From the NCBI RefSeq assembly GCF_014805685.1, contig NC_060885.1:16390632-16454631 (forward strand): DNA of 64,000 nucleotides, read 5' to 3'. The notes under the pieces were generated by a model. It worked only from the letters and a program-made list of their open reading frames with translations, was not told the DNA's origin and did no database searches. A program made the position numbers and the translations under genes. This document shows positions 21,861 to 31,820 of this stretch, piece after piece; the stretch's first letter is position 1, and every line of letters starts with the position of its first letter. This DNA is from Silurus meridionalis. Taxonomy: Eukaryota > Chordata > Actinopteri > Siluriformes > Siluridae.

Positions 21861-22736
21861 ATGAGGAAGTCAGGTGTGTCAGAGAAGTATGTGAGGGTGG
21901 TGCAGGACATGTATGAGGACAGTGTGACAGCAGTGAAGTGTGCAGTAGGAACGACAGACTGGTTCAAGGTGGAGGTTGGACTGCATCACGGATTAGCTCT
22001 GAACCCTTTCCTGTTTGCAGTGGTGATGGACAGTTTGACGGACGAGGTCAGAGAGGAGTCTCCATGGACTATGATGTTTGTGGATGGTATTGTTATTTGT
22101 GGTGAGAGTAGGGCGCAGGTTGAGAAGAGCCTGGATAGGTGGAGGTATGTGCTGGAGAGAAGGGGAATGAAAGTCAGTAGGAGTAAGACAGAGTATACAT
22201 GTGTGAATGAGACGGAGGGCAGTGAAGTGGTGCGGTTGCAGGGAGAAGAGGTAAAGAAGGTAAAGAAGTTTAGGTACCTGGGGTCAACAGTGCAAAGTAA
22301 GAAAGAGTGTGTTAGAGAAGTGAAGAAAAGAGTGCAGGCAGGGTGGAGTGGGTGGAGAAGAGTGGCAGGAGTGATTTGTGATAGAAGGACTGTGGTGAGA
22401 CCTGCGCTGTTGTATGGTTTAGAGACAGTGGCATTGAATAAAAGACAGGAGGTGGAGCTGGAGGTAGCAGAGCTGAAGATGTTGAGGTTTTTGTTGGGAG
22501 TGACAAGGATAGACAGGATTAGAAATAAGTTTATTAGAGGGACAGTGCATGTAGGACGTTTTGGAGACAATGTGAGGGAGGCACGATTGAGATGGTTTGG
22601 ACATGTGCAGAGGAGGGACATGGGATATATCAGTAAAAGAATGCTGAGGATGGAGCCACCAGGAAGGAGGAAAAGAGGAAGACCAAGAAGGCGGTTAATG
22701 GATGTGGTGAATGAAGACATGCAGGTAGTCGGGTAG
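21861..22736 (+). pseudogene. RTE-1 reverse transcriptase, C-terminal half
   Basis: Open for 291 residues: MRKSGVSEKYVRVVQDMYED, then GLHHGLALNPFLFAVVMDSL, the polymerase site MMFVDGIVICGES and the zinc-knuckle-like/basic C-terminus (RWFGHVQRRD, PGRRKRGRPRRR). RTE-2 reads MMFADDIVICGES at the same place, so FADD has become FVDG and catalysis should be lost. The N-terminal half of RT is missing. Confidence 0.9.
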
Positions 22737-22824
22737 AAAGAGTCAGATGTAGAGGACAGAGGGGTATGGAGATGGATGATCCGCTGTGGCGACCCGTAAT
22801 GGGAGAAGCTGAAAGAAGAAGAAG

Positions 22825-22838
22825 ATTATCTGTGTAAA
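22825..22838 (+). repeat. target-site duplication of RTE-1, right copy
   Basis: ATTATCTGTGTAAA directly after the GAAGAAG tail of the LINE; partner at 19256-19269. Confidence 0.8.
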
Positions 22839-22920
22839 CGAGACAGGGCAGTGCAATGTCTCTTGAGTCACAAACAGATCCACCTGAACTAGGTGAAATT
22901 GTTCCCAGATTTGCTCACAA
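22839..22920 (-). mobile_element. DIRS retrotransposon fragment, end of the RNase H region
   Basis: The minus-strand reading EQIWEQFHLVQVDLF followed by TQETLHCP matches the block after RNase H in DIRS polyproteins (xxIWxRFGxAxVDLFAxxxTxHCPL). It lies between the nested LINEs and a hAT element and links the recombinase part at 9.0-9.87 kb to the RT part at 23.9 kb. Confidence 0.65.
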
Positions 22921-23281
22921 CACAGGTGGGAAGTAACGAGTTTCATTTACTCTGTTACATTTACTTGAGTAAGTTTTTGAAAAAATTATACTTCTAGGAG
23001 TAGTTTTAAATCACTATACTTTTTACTTTTACTTGAGTAAATTTGTGAAGAAGAAACTGTACTCTTACTCCGCTACATTAGGCTACAATGAGCTCGTTAC
23101 TTTTCTTTTTACCTCTTTGGTATACTACGCATCAATTTTAATGTTTTCTTTTGACAGAGAGAGAATCTTCCGCTAAGACTCTACCACGTGACTGTGTTTC
23201 ACCAATCAAACGTAGTTGTGCAGCTCGTCACGTTACCATACTCAATCTCAGCGGCGGGACGAGTTAGTTATCAACACAAAC

Positions 23282-23419
23282 ATGTCAGAATCAACCGTCG
23301 GTAATGCAGACACAAACGAGGAGGAAAACCCGCACCCCTGACCTCATATTCAAAGCATGTTTACCTTAGTAAAAGTGCGACAGAGCAGCTACATTATGAG
23401 GTGTTCAGCATGCCTGGTA
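23282..23419 (+). pseudogene. hAT transposase first coding exon remnant (BED-type start)
   Basis: From ATG 23282 an acidic leader (NADTNEEENPHP) runs to a TGA at 23339 where related copies have the Trp of HPWPY. The same frame then continues as PHIQSMFTLVKVRQSSYIMR and CSACL, followed by GTATGA, a possible splice donor. Paired cysteines fit a BED zinc finger, the DNA-binding start of hAT transposases. One nonsense change apart, the exon is preserved. Confidence 0.6.
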
Positions 23420-23462
23420 TGAAATGTGTGTGTGTTTCCTTCTGTTGTTCTGTCACTGGAGA

Positions 23463-23463
<1 letters not shown>

Positions 23464-23514
<51 letters not shown>
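23464..23514 (+). repeat. (AC)n microsatellite inside the hAT element
   Basis: About 25 AC units directly downstream of the transposase exon remnant. Confidence 0.96.
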
Positions 23515-23518
<4 letters not shown>

Positions 23519-23924
23519 ATGATTATTTATGGGGTGCCTCGTTCTAGTTCTGCCTGGTAAAAAAAGTATAAAGGTTTGGAAATTTGTGTTACTTGTGCAT
23601 ATTTATTTTTTATTGATTATTATTTTAATTTTTTGATTTATTAAGTACATGAATTTACCTGAATTATTTTAATTTAAGCTATTTTGTAATTAATTAATTT
23701 TATTTTGTATTTTTGTCTGTCTGATTGTTGTCTTGTGTTAAAAAATAAATCAGACGTTACTCAACAGTTACTCAGTACTTGAGTAGTTTTTTCACCAAGT
23801 ACTTTTTTACTCTTACTCAAGTAATTATTTGGATGTCTACTTTTTACTTTTACTTGAGTCATATTATTCTGAAGTAACAGTACTTTTACTTGAGTACACT
23901 TTTTGGCTACTCTACCCACCTCTG

Positions 23925-24234
23925 TTCCCCAGGCCTTTGCCTTTTTAAGGCCCTGGTTTAAGCAGCCTGGTATGTACGCTGTCTTTAAGCGAAGCAGCTT
24001 CCCTTGGGCCCACATGAGGATTTGCCTTGCCAGCTTGTACAGGAGGTGGGATTGCAGACCCCCTGGTGAGATCCTCTCCCCCTTTCTCAAACTAGTCTCG
24101 GACCTGATTTGTGACACAACCTGCTTTAAGGTCAGCATCTTGAACCTGAGTCTGTAGAACCTGGACTCTCTATCTGATGGAGGGACCACCTCGATGGCTA
24201 CCTTCCTCAAGAGAGTGTTCACTTCCTGTTTCAT
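23925..24234 (-). pseudogene. DIRS pol with internal deletion (RT start joined to RNase H end)
   Basis: An open minus-strand reading joins the very start of the DIRS reverse transcriptase (MKQEVNTLLRKVAIEVVPPS, FKMLTLKQVV) directly to the end of its RNase H region (GGLQSHLLYKLARQILMWAQ, AYIPGCLNQGL). The catalytic RT palm is absent. The fused reading is uninterrupted, so the deletion was in frame or later repaired by chance. Confidence 0.65.
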
Positions 24235-25136
24235 ACCAGTGCCTGCTTGGGCCTCACTACGGTGGGGGACACCCCATTAAACTGAAGCAGGGAGACCCGA
24301 ACTGAATCATAGAGCCTCTGTCTACATTGTGCAGGACCAAGACACATCTGGCAGAGCTTGGCAGGCCGCCAGATAGTCTCTTGAGGAAATCAGTCTCGAG
24401 CGTCGCACCAGATCCCTTTTGGGGGGGGAGTGTGCGTTGTGATGCTCTGTTATGGGAGGAAATGCTGAAATGCCACTGACTGCTTCTTTGCCTGCTGAAA
24501 CCTGTCAATGACCGCGTTAACAGCGTCGCTGTACAGGCCAGGCAGCACCAGCTGAGCGTCCAGGAGGACAACCCTATCCCTTTTGGAAAGATGGAATTTG
24601 GGTATGCCAAATATGCCTCTCAGTAGAGACGAGGGTGGCCATGGAGTGGCCAATTGCCTTTGCAGTTCATTTAGTAGCCCTTAGGGCCTGGTCCGTGGCG
24701 CAGCAGAGGTCACGGACTTGCTCACCACCCGAGACATATCCCATGTCTAGCTCCCACAGCCATGGTGTGTAGGCAGCCTGTGGCCTGACCCGCTGTAACA
24801 TTGAAGTGGTTCTTTGAGGGATGACGCATCACCTGGGGAGAGATAGCTAGCCAGCGTCTCTTCACTCCGGAGTATCGCCCCAAAGCCACACTCTCTCAGT
24901 CTGACTATTCAAATATAGTGACAAAATGGGACTAGAAGGGCGGGAACAATAAAGCCTAGCCCATGACTTGGACACCTCGGTGTGCAGGTCTGTGAAGAAA
25001 GGCAAGCCCCGGAGCAGAGGCAGTTACGTGGGTTGTAGGAAGCGCTCGTCCAACTTACTAGACAGAAGAGCCTTCTGCTGATCGGCCGGCCAATTAATTT
25101 CAAGCTTGGCAACGGCACGGGTCACCAAGAGGTGTG
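23925..25136 (-). mobile_element. DIRS retrotransposon, 5' part (ORF1 and fused RT/RNase H)
   Basis: On the minus strand from 25136: ORF1 (gag-like) with AVAKLEINWPAD, DLHTEVSKSW and AGYLSPGDASSLKEP. From 24653 comes MATPWPPSSLLRGIFG and LYSDAVNAVIDRFQQAKKQS. From 24234 an RT start follows (MKQEVNTLLRKVAIEVVPPS). The body is interrupted by frameshifts. The 5' terminal repeat is missing; similarity stops near 25136. Confidence 0.75.
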
Positions 25137-26927
25137 CTTCTAAACCTTGCGATCAGGTGCTGGACAAATATACACAAAGTGCTTACTGAACAACAGAAGC
25201 TGGTGCTGGTTTTACTGGTCGTGAAATCACCATTCCATTGGACTGATTATAAACGTGATTCAAAGCATGGAGGCATTCCAAAAGTGTTTCTGATGCAGCT
25301 TGAGTTCCTGAAGGGAAATGTAGTTTATATACAATATATACATTTATTTACTTCAGTATACATATTTTTGTTGCAGTGTTAAGTGTAGTAATATTCTACT
25401 TAATTTAATCTATATAATACGAAAGCAATCTGATAAGAATACAAATGTGAAAAATGCACAAGAATATTGGGATACATCTGAACAGAGCTTTCATTTATTA
25501 CTACATCCATTGCCATTACAATGTACTGGAAGCTGCGCACTGACCAGAAGCACCAGATAGGACAATGTAGCAAAAAGGCATGCAATCACACTAGCCAAAT
25601 ATCCAGATTAGGGCCACTTACTGTAGTGAGCCAAATCAAATGTCCTCTGTCTTCAACAAGAGAACAAATTTGTGAAACAGGGGACTGAGCAAATGAGATG
25701 ATTGCTGTATTTAGGATTGTGAGAGGCTTACCCAGGGTTCAGGTGGTGGTCACTGGTTTTGGGGTCTCTGTTACTGAGGCTTTTTTAAACAGATTCATGA
25801 AGCAGAATTAAAGTGAACTACATCAGAGATTGCAGAGTTTTGTAACAAGTGGAAAGGGATAAGCACAGAGAAGAATGCAATTGGTAGGGATTAGTGAAAA
25901 GAGTAAGTATTGGTGGGGGTTCGTAAATGACACAAGGGTAAGGTGTACATAATTGGAATGGTCCCCTGCCTCAGTTATTTTGAAATGTGTCTAAGTTGTC
26001 CTATGGTTATTTTTGCAGGCAGATGTTGAAAACATAGCACTTTAATCCATGACCAGAATACTTTCTGCCTTCCTGTGGATTTTTTTTTTGTTATCATGCA
26101 AAAGTATTGGTTAATACTACTTGTAAACCTTTTTTTGTCTTGCAAATATTTCCATTTCACTTTTGGATGTTCAGGTCAACTCTGCACTATACATTTTTAT
26201 TGTTGGAGAAAGAGATGAAACATGTCAGGGTCACCCTAGAAACTGCAGAATATTAAGGCTGTATTTGGCATCCTGGTTTTTCAGATATGTCTTTACAAAT
26301 AAACAGCATGTGCTTACACCAGTCTTTAGAATTAAATTCACTTTATTTAATCATTATAAAATTGTGATGCCACTATGAAAGGAAAATGGCCATCTTTTAA
26401 AACTATGTAAGGTTGATAGTTATAAATCCCTCACCACTGAACAGATATTTAACTGTTCACTAGCTCATTAGCTAGTTACCAAAATTACACTTGAGTTAAA
26501 TAAATTACTTTATTAAAATTTTTTTTTATATTAACTCACGGAAAAAAGAGAATAATAAGAATGTCTTTTCATAATTTTCTAAACCTGCAATTTGTTCTGA
26601 TTGGTTGAAGATCTGACCTTGAAGAAGTTCTATGGCACCATAAGCCTGTAGTCCTTCTTTAAACTTGCAACAGATTTTAAATCTAAAACAAAAAACAAAA
26701 CAAACTAAAAATCCCAAACAAACAAATAAACACTAAACACATGGAACACTGTCACTATCACAAATTTACAGTGAATTTGTACCCTTAAATGCTGGCAATG
26801 TGGATTATTATGGTCCATTAATTTTTTTTTCATTTGACAAATAGTTTTTAAGTTATCATATCAACCTTCTCAACAAAACAAACAAACAATATACAACAAC
26901 CAGGCATAACTTGATGGCCACTGATCA
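25137..26927. other. intergenic sequence
   Basis: No gene or known repeat recognised. The part 25137-25380 has an open plus-strand reading of about 80 residues without a family signature, possibly a fragment of an element I do not recognise. The rest is AT-rich. Confidence 0.45.
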
Positions 26928-27460
26928 GGCACAACATTATGACCACCTGCCTAATATTGTGTTGGTCCCCTTTTTGCTGCCAAAACAGTCCTGACCTGTC
27001 GACCATTAACATCATTAACGTCTTTAGCAATTTGAGCTGTAGTAGCTTGTCTGTTGGATCAAATCACATTGCCCAGCCTTTACTCCCCACTGCATCAGTG
27101 AGCTTTTTCACTCCATAACCCTGGATCAGCTCTTGTCGCCGGGTCACCACTGTTCATTTCTTGGACCACCTTTGATAGATACTGACCACTGCAGACCAGG
27201 AACACTACTCGAAAGCTGCAGTTTTGAAGATGCTCTGACCTAGTCATCTAGCCATCACAATTTGGCCCTTGTCAAACTCAAATCCTTGCGCTTGCCAATT
27301 TTTCCTGCTTCTAACAAATCAACTATGAGAAAATATGTTATATGTTGTGAAAATGTTCACTTGCTGCGTAATATTTCCCACCTAATAACAGGTGTCATGA
27401 TGAAGAGATAATCAGTGTTATTGACTTCACCTGTCATAATGTTATGCCTGGCAGGTGTAT
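26928..27460 (-). mobile_element. Tc1-like DNA transposon, internally deleted
   Basis: Ends CTGATCAGGCACAACATTAT (left) and CATAATGTTATGCCTGGCAG (right) are inverted copies of each other. The interior holds pieces of a Tc1-type transposase gene on the minus strand (helix-turn-helix part near 27150-27310), joined to the end of the element with roughly 1 kb missing. No intact reading remains. Confidence 0.75.
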
Positions 27461-28659
27461 ATTCAAAAGAAGCTATGATCCTATAGCTTCTCAATGATAA
27501 ACTATATTAGACAAAAATGACATTTTATGAGCACTTTGATGTTCTTCATCTACCAGTTACTGTCTGCTGCCACTAAACAAAAACAGACCTACGGATTAAC
27601 TAATGTATTTATGCCATCATGTCCTAATGTTTATTGGTAGAGAAACAGATTCATGTTAAAAAAATTATTATAAACAGCTTGTTATAATCTATTCTTTTAC
27701 CATCCAGAGACCTTAGCCCGAACCCCTTGATTTTTGGCCCACAATACTGATGATACAAAAACTTTATTGAGATCAAGGCACCACACAAAGCAAAATTTGC
27801 AGATAAGTTTGCAGATAAGACTAAAACATACATATTGGTACCTTTTTGTAATTGATTGTCAGGCGGTCCACCAGCAAAAACATCTACTTTATACACATAT
27901 TTAAACACTACACATGTACAAAATCCCCAAAAATACAGAACAGCGTTCAGGACTCACATAATACAGTGTGTAGATCCAACTATAACAATGATACTGCAAT
28001 ACTAGCACACAATGGCCTAAAACAATATTGCTGGCCAGACTGATAATGATACTACCACTGTACTCTGTATCAACACCGGTTTTGCCAAAAGGGGGCATTA
28101 AGGACTCATAGTGGTTCTTTGAATCCCAAAATAAGAACTGGGATACCCTACAGCAGAGGTCTTTAATCGTATCTGGAAAAGGGTAGTTGTGGCTGCAGGT
28201 TTTCAATCATTTCAACTAATAATGATAAAAAAAAACAAGATCATGTGATTAAGCAACTGGTATCAGGTGCAGCTTGTACTCAGAATGAAACCCTAAAGCC
28301 ACATTGGAGACACCTTCTCTATAGCTGAACATTGCATTTTTTGTGTGGGAGCAGATGGAATCTCAGACTAAACTGGCATGACCTTGACTTTTGGGTTTCA
28401 AATGTTTGCATACTATGTAAATGGATACAAAGAAATAACCTTCTGGTCGACATCAATTTTAACCTTAAACCTTTCTATTTGTTTCTGCTGCCATAATAGC
28501 ATTAACAATTAGAATTTGTTATTCATAAATTCAAAAGCACTGTGATTGAACTGATCTGCATGTAAATGATTGTTAATAAAAGCCTGTTAATTTGTTTGTT
28601 GGTTTTTATTTTTTGTTTGTGGTAATTGTAGCCTGTAAGATTTATGGAAAGAGGGAATT
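27461..28659. other. intergenic sequence
   Basis: Ordinary AT-rich sequence. Minus-strand readings around 27.65-28.2 kb have no signature. Nothing supported. Confidence 0.45.
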
Positions 28660-28930
28660 TTGTGGACGCGTGAAGCAGCAGAGCCAAAAGCAAATCACAT
28701 CAGTAACTACTGTGCTCTGGGGTTGAAGTAGACTCACTCAGCCGTACTGTGAAACTGGGATAATTAGTTTTGGAAAGGAATATCAGCCAATATAATTGAG
28801 CATTCTCCCCTAATGAAGATTCTCCATGATGTCAGTGACAAGGCGCTAACTGATGGCAGAAGAATGATTTGACAGGCTGAGAAAAAGGTTTGTAACACAT
28901 GCAAGTGCAGAATGTTTGGATAATCAAATC
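28660..28930. promoter_or_regulatory. candidate conserved non-coding element
   Basis: Contains GGGATAATTAGTTTTGG (homeobox core ATTA/TAAT) and TTTGACAGGCTGAG (TGACAG, a MEIS/TGIF-type site) in sequence of higher complexity than the flanks. Judged by motif content only. Confidence 0.3.
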
Positions 28931-29489
28931 TTCTGCTAAAATTTGTCAAGAGTTCATCTTCACCAGTGTTACTTTCTATTGCCTTTGTTCCAGCTTCTAG
29001 TTTCCTGTATTGGTGTTTTTTAGTTTATGATTTATGTTTGGTTTGTGCTTTGGGATCTGTCTGTTTCTGGATAAAAGAGAAGTCCATAGAAAGACTACAG
29101 AGGACCAAGAGGGGATTATAAAGAGAGATAGAAGGAAATGGTATAACCAGGAGAGAATTGCTGGCTTAAGGTTGCTGGCTTGTTTAGTAGAGATGGGTGC
29201 AGGGTGTGTTCAGTGTTTAGACTAAGAAACACGAGGGGTTGAACATGTGTAGGGGGGCATGAGGAGGTCACTGTGAAATTAGTTTGGAGGGATAATAGGG
29301 GAGCAAATTGGTTTTGACATGTTTGGGGAGGTGGAAGTAATGCACTTCTTTTAAAAATAAAAAAGAGCAAATGCAGGAATACCATGAGATAATAGAGGGG
29401 GCTGGTATGGGGAGGGGGTAAGAATGAGATTATAGTGCTACAGCCCTGGGGCACAGCCCTGGTGCAAATGTAGCTCACGGTTAGACTAC

Positions 29490-29960
29490 CCCCTTATCAC
29501 ATCCTCACCTGTACATATTGTCATGGCAAGGAGCCATGTAATAGAAGAGGCTCAGCTGTGGGGCATAATTATGGGCCTACCAGTGACTGCTCAGCAGAGG
29601 AAATCCGCTTGATGGTTATTTCACATCTAAATGAGGTTCACAGGGTTTGGGCTTGCTAAGATATTGCAAAATGAGTCTTGTCCAGAGGTTCATTTTTGCA
29701 GCTCAGGCCCAAACCTGCAGCACATCTCTCTGCTGTTTATGAGGAGCTACACCCAACTGTCATCGCCCTCCTGTTAATAAGACAGTAGTGATTATTTACT
29801 GCACAGTTTGTTGTGTCGGTGATGCAAGCAAATGGGTTTTCATGTGTTTGAAGTGAAACAGAGGATTAAAGGAGTGCAGGGAAAACTGCAGGAGCTAAAG
29901 CTGCATTAGGCTGTTGATATTTATCACACAGAGTGAGCCCTGCTCCATGCCTGAGCCAAA
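29490..29960. promoter_or_regulatory. candidate conserved non-coding element
   Basis: High-complexity stretch without an open frame, containing GGGGCATAATTATGGGCC, a near-palindrome around ATAATTAT, and CTGTTAATAAGACAG. No repeat family recognised. A regulatory role is inference. Confidence 0.38.
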
Positions 29961-30239
29961 CCTGCTGGGGTGAGAACTGCGCTCTATGGTGGACCGGTCT
30001 GTATTGAGAGAGAAAAAGGGCTGCTTACACAGTGTTATCACTGAGAGTTTTTTTGTGTGGAATACCTGCTAGCATGGTTCTGTTACTATGCACTAATTCT
30101 CCAATAATGGCTGGTGGTAATGGAGCCTTGACGCAGCTTATTGCCATCGGATGTGCAAGGGCCGTGCTTAATATGGAGTGCATGAATTAAAGTCAAGCCA
30201 TTAGGCGAGAGTTCTTCATTTGAGAAATTGCTCCTTTTT

Positions 30240-30500
30240 CTTCACTGCTCAGCACTGAAAAGCGAGGTGGGGGAAGGTCCAAAGAGCAGGCGCCTTTGAT
30301 GGTGTAAAGTGAAAAATTTCCTCAAGCACCTGGAACAGGTCCACAACAGTAGTTATGATCAGAGGAGCAGAATCATTTTTATCACACTGCCACACAGACT
30401 GAGTAATGCTCGCATATTTATGCCTTTCAAGCCCTGAATTCTTGCAATGCATGTCAATCACAATTCGACATGCTATTGCTGACCTGTTAATAAACACACA
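30240..30500. promoter_or_regulatory. candidate conserved non-coding element
   Basis: Includes AAAAATTTCCTCAAGCACCT, GAATTCTTGCAATGCATG (C/EBP-like TTGCAAT) and CATGTCAATCACAATTC. No exon signature on either strand. Confidence 0.33.
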
Positions 30501-30539
30501 CTACAGTTACTTTTTTATCTTATGGCAGATGTAGACACA

Positions 30540-30880
30540 TAACTGGCTGCATTTCTTGATGTCTGTTCTGTATCTCCTTCCCACTCATCTGAACCCATGA
30601 TGGCAGTGGGCTGGAGGAACATACCGAGTTTCAGACAGTGGCAGACAGCTATTGCATACACTGAGAGACTCAAGCCGAGCCTGAGTGTCATTAGTCTGTA
30701 TGTGTCTAGCAGGCACGCCTCCTTTTTCCTGATTATTTCCCATCTTGGATCGTCTGCTATTGAACTGGCAGACTGCTTCGCCTGCATGCCTCTGCTATGT
30801 AGGCGGACATCACAATTAATGAGAATCTACCATTTTCATGAGGACTCTTTGTATAAGACCCTGGGCTGTCTTATTATTTA
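30540..30880. promoter_or_regulatory. candidate conserved non-coding element
   Basis: Even base composition, CACAATTAATGAGAATC homeobox-core motif and overlapping open readings on both strands that look incidental (no splice sites, no family motifs). Confidence 0.38.
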
Positions 30881-31178
30881 TTTTTCCAGTTTCATGGTTT
30901 TATTATGCTCTTGATGTTTAGGAGTTGTCTAGCAGAGCCAATGGTAGCCTCACAATTACAGTGACAAACAGCGAAGGTAACTGTGAGATGATGCATGCTC
31001 TAATGCTTTTAATGGATGCTTCAATATGTTCTTCTAATTGAAGGATTAATATTGTTTTTTGTTTACTAAGTAATTGCATCATGAATGCCTTTTTAATATA
31101 GTCTCTGAAGCTAGATACCAGGTACCTAATTTATCAAACAGTCATCTGATCAGTTTTGACCTTAAATCACACAAGCAT

Positions 31179-31179
<1 letters not shown>

Positions 31180-31249
<70 letters not shown>
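31180..31249 (+). repeat. (CA)n microsatellite
   Basis: About 35 perfect CA units. Confidence 0.97.
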
Positions 31250-31251
<2 letters not shown>

Positions 31252-31589
31252 TTGCCCTCAGAAGCTAATCATGTTTACATATAATGTAATGAAACTACAA
31301 AAATGTATTACTGAGGCTTTGAATTCTTTAGACATTATGTTGTATACCGACATTACTCAAAGGGTGCATTTTCCAAGACTTGGCTTATCAGTTCAACTTT
31401 TCTTTCAGAAACAAATATAAATGTTTGCTCTGAATCTGCACTTCACTTGCTTGTGAGAATTTGTTTTAGTCCTTTAACAGCAATAGTCTCTAAATTTGTG
31501 AATGATTCTGATATAAATGTACTATTTTTATATGCTAAAGAGAATATTATATGGTCTTTTTTCCTACCCTTGTTTGACCTCTTTTTTCT

Positions 31590-31820
31590 TTGTCATTGTG
31601 GTCACACCAGGTTCAACAGAACCTAAACTTTACTGTAGAAAAGAGGGTTCTTCGAGGGTCCTTTGAGAGATAATTGGATACATAAGGGCCCTTAGCTTCT
31701 TAAAATGGTCCAACTCAAGCAGCCTTTCTGATGGGGAAACACTGTTTTTGAGATCCACAAGGACCTTTAAGGGCTCCAACAACAATTTCTAAATGTATTA
31801 AATGTGTAGGATGTGATGGA
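31590..31820. repeat. interspersed repeat with GGGTTCTT/AGAACC motifs
   Basis: Sequence such as AACAGAACCTAAACTT and AGAGGGTTCTTCGAGGGTCC resembles a short fish repeat built of GGTTCT/AGAACC units. Boundaries and class are uncertain. Confidence 0.35.

Larger units (their letters stand above)
19270..22824 (+). mobile_element. RTE-clade LINE (RTE-1), rearranged copy with Gypsy pieces
   Basis: The 5' end AACCCAGCCATTA matches the start of RTE-2 (reverse strand, 42.19 kb) and the 3' end is AGAAGAAGAAG. Element parts are 19273-19623 (5' UTR and endonuclease start), 20943-21358 (endonuclease middle) and about 21853-22824 (second half of RT to the end). Between them sit two Gypsy-derived blocks. 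At the second block about 1.4 kb of RTE sequence present in RTE-2 is missing. The ends are flanked by ATTATCTGTGTAAA. Confidence 0.88.
22921..23924 (+). mobile_element. hAT DNA transposon, non-autonomous, inside DIRS
   Basis: 1004 bp with terminal inverted repeats CACAGGTGGG and CCCACCTCTG and subterminal TTACTTGAGTAA-like runs at both ends. Keeps the first transposase coding block (23282 onward) and a CA microsatellite. The flanks GCTCACAA and TTCCCCAG do not form an 8-bp duplication, so one side has been altered since insertion. Confidence 0.82.

Noticed and set aside
21200..21967. 255-residue minus-strand reading that could look like a novel proline-rich protein
   Set aside because: It runs through RTE endonuclease antisense, the Gypsy minisatellite and RTE RT antisense; it is open because the 30-bp unit lacks stops.
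22913..23932. An 8-bp target duplication around the hAT in the DIRS element
   Set aside because: GCTCACAA and TTCCCCAG do not match; no duplication can be claimed.
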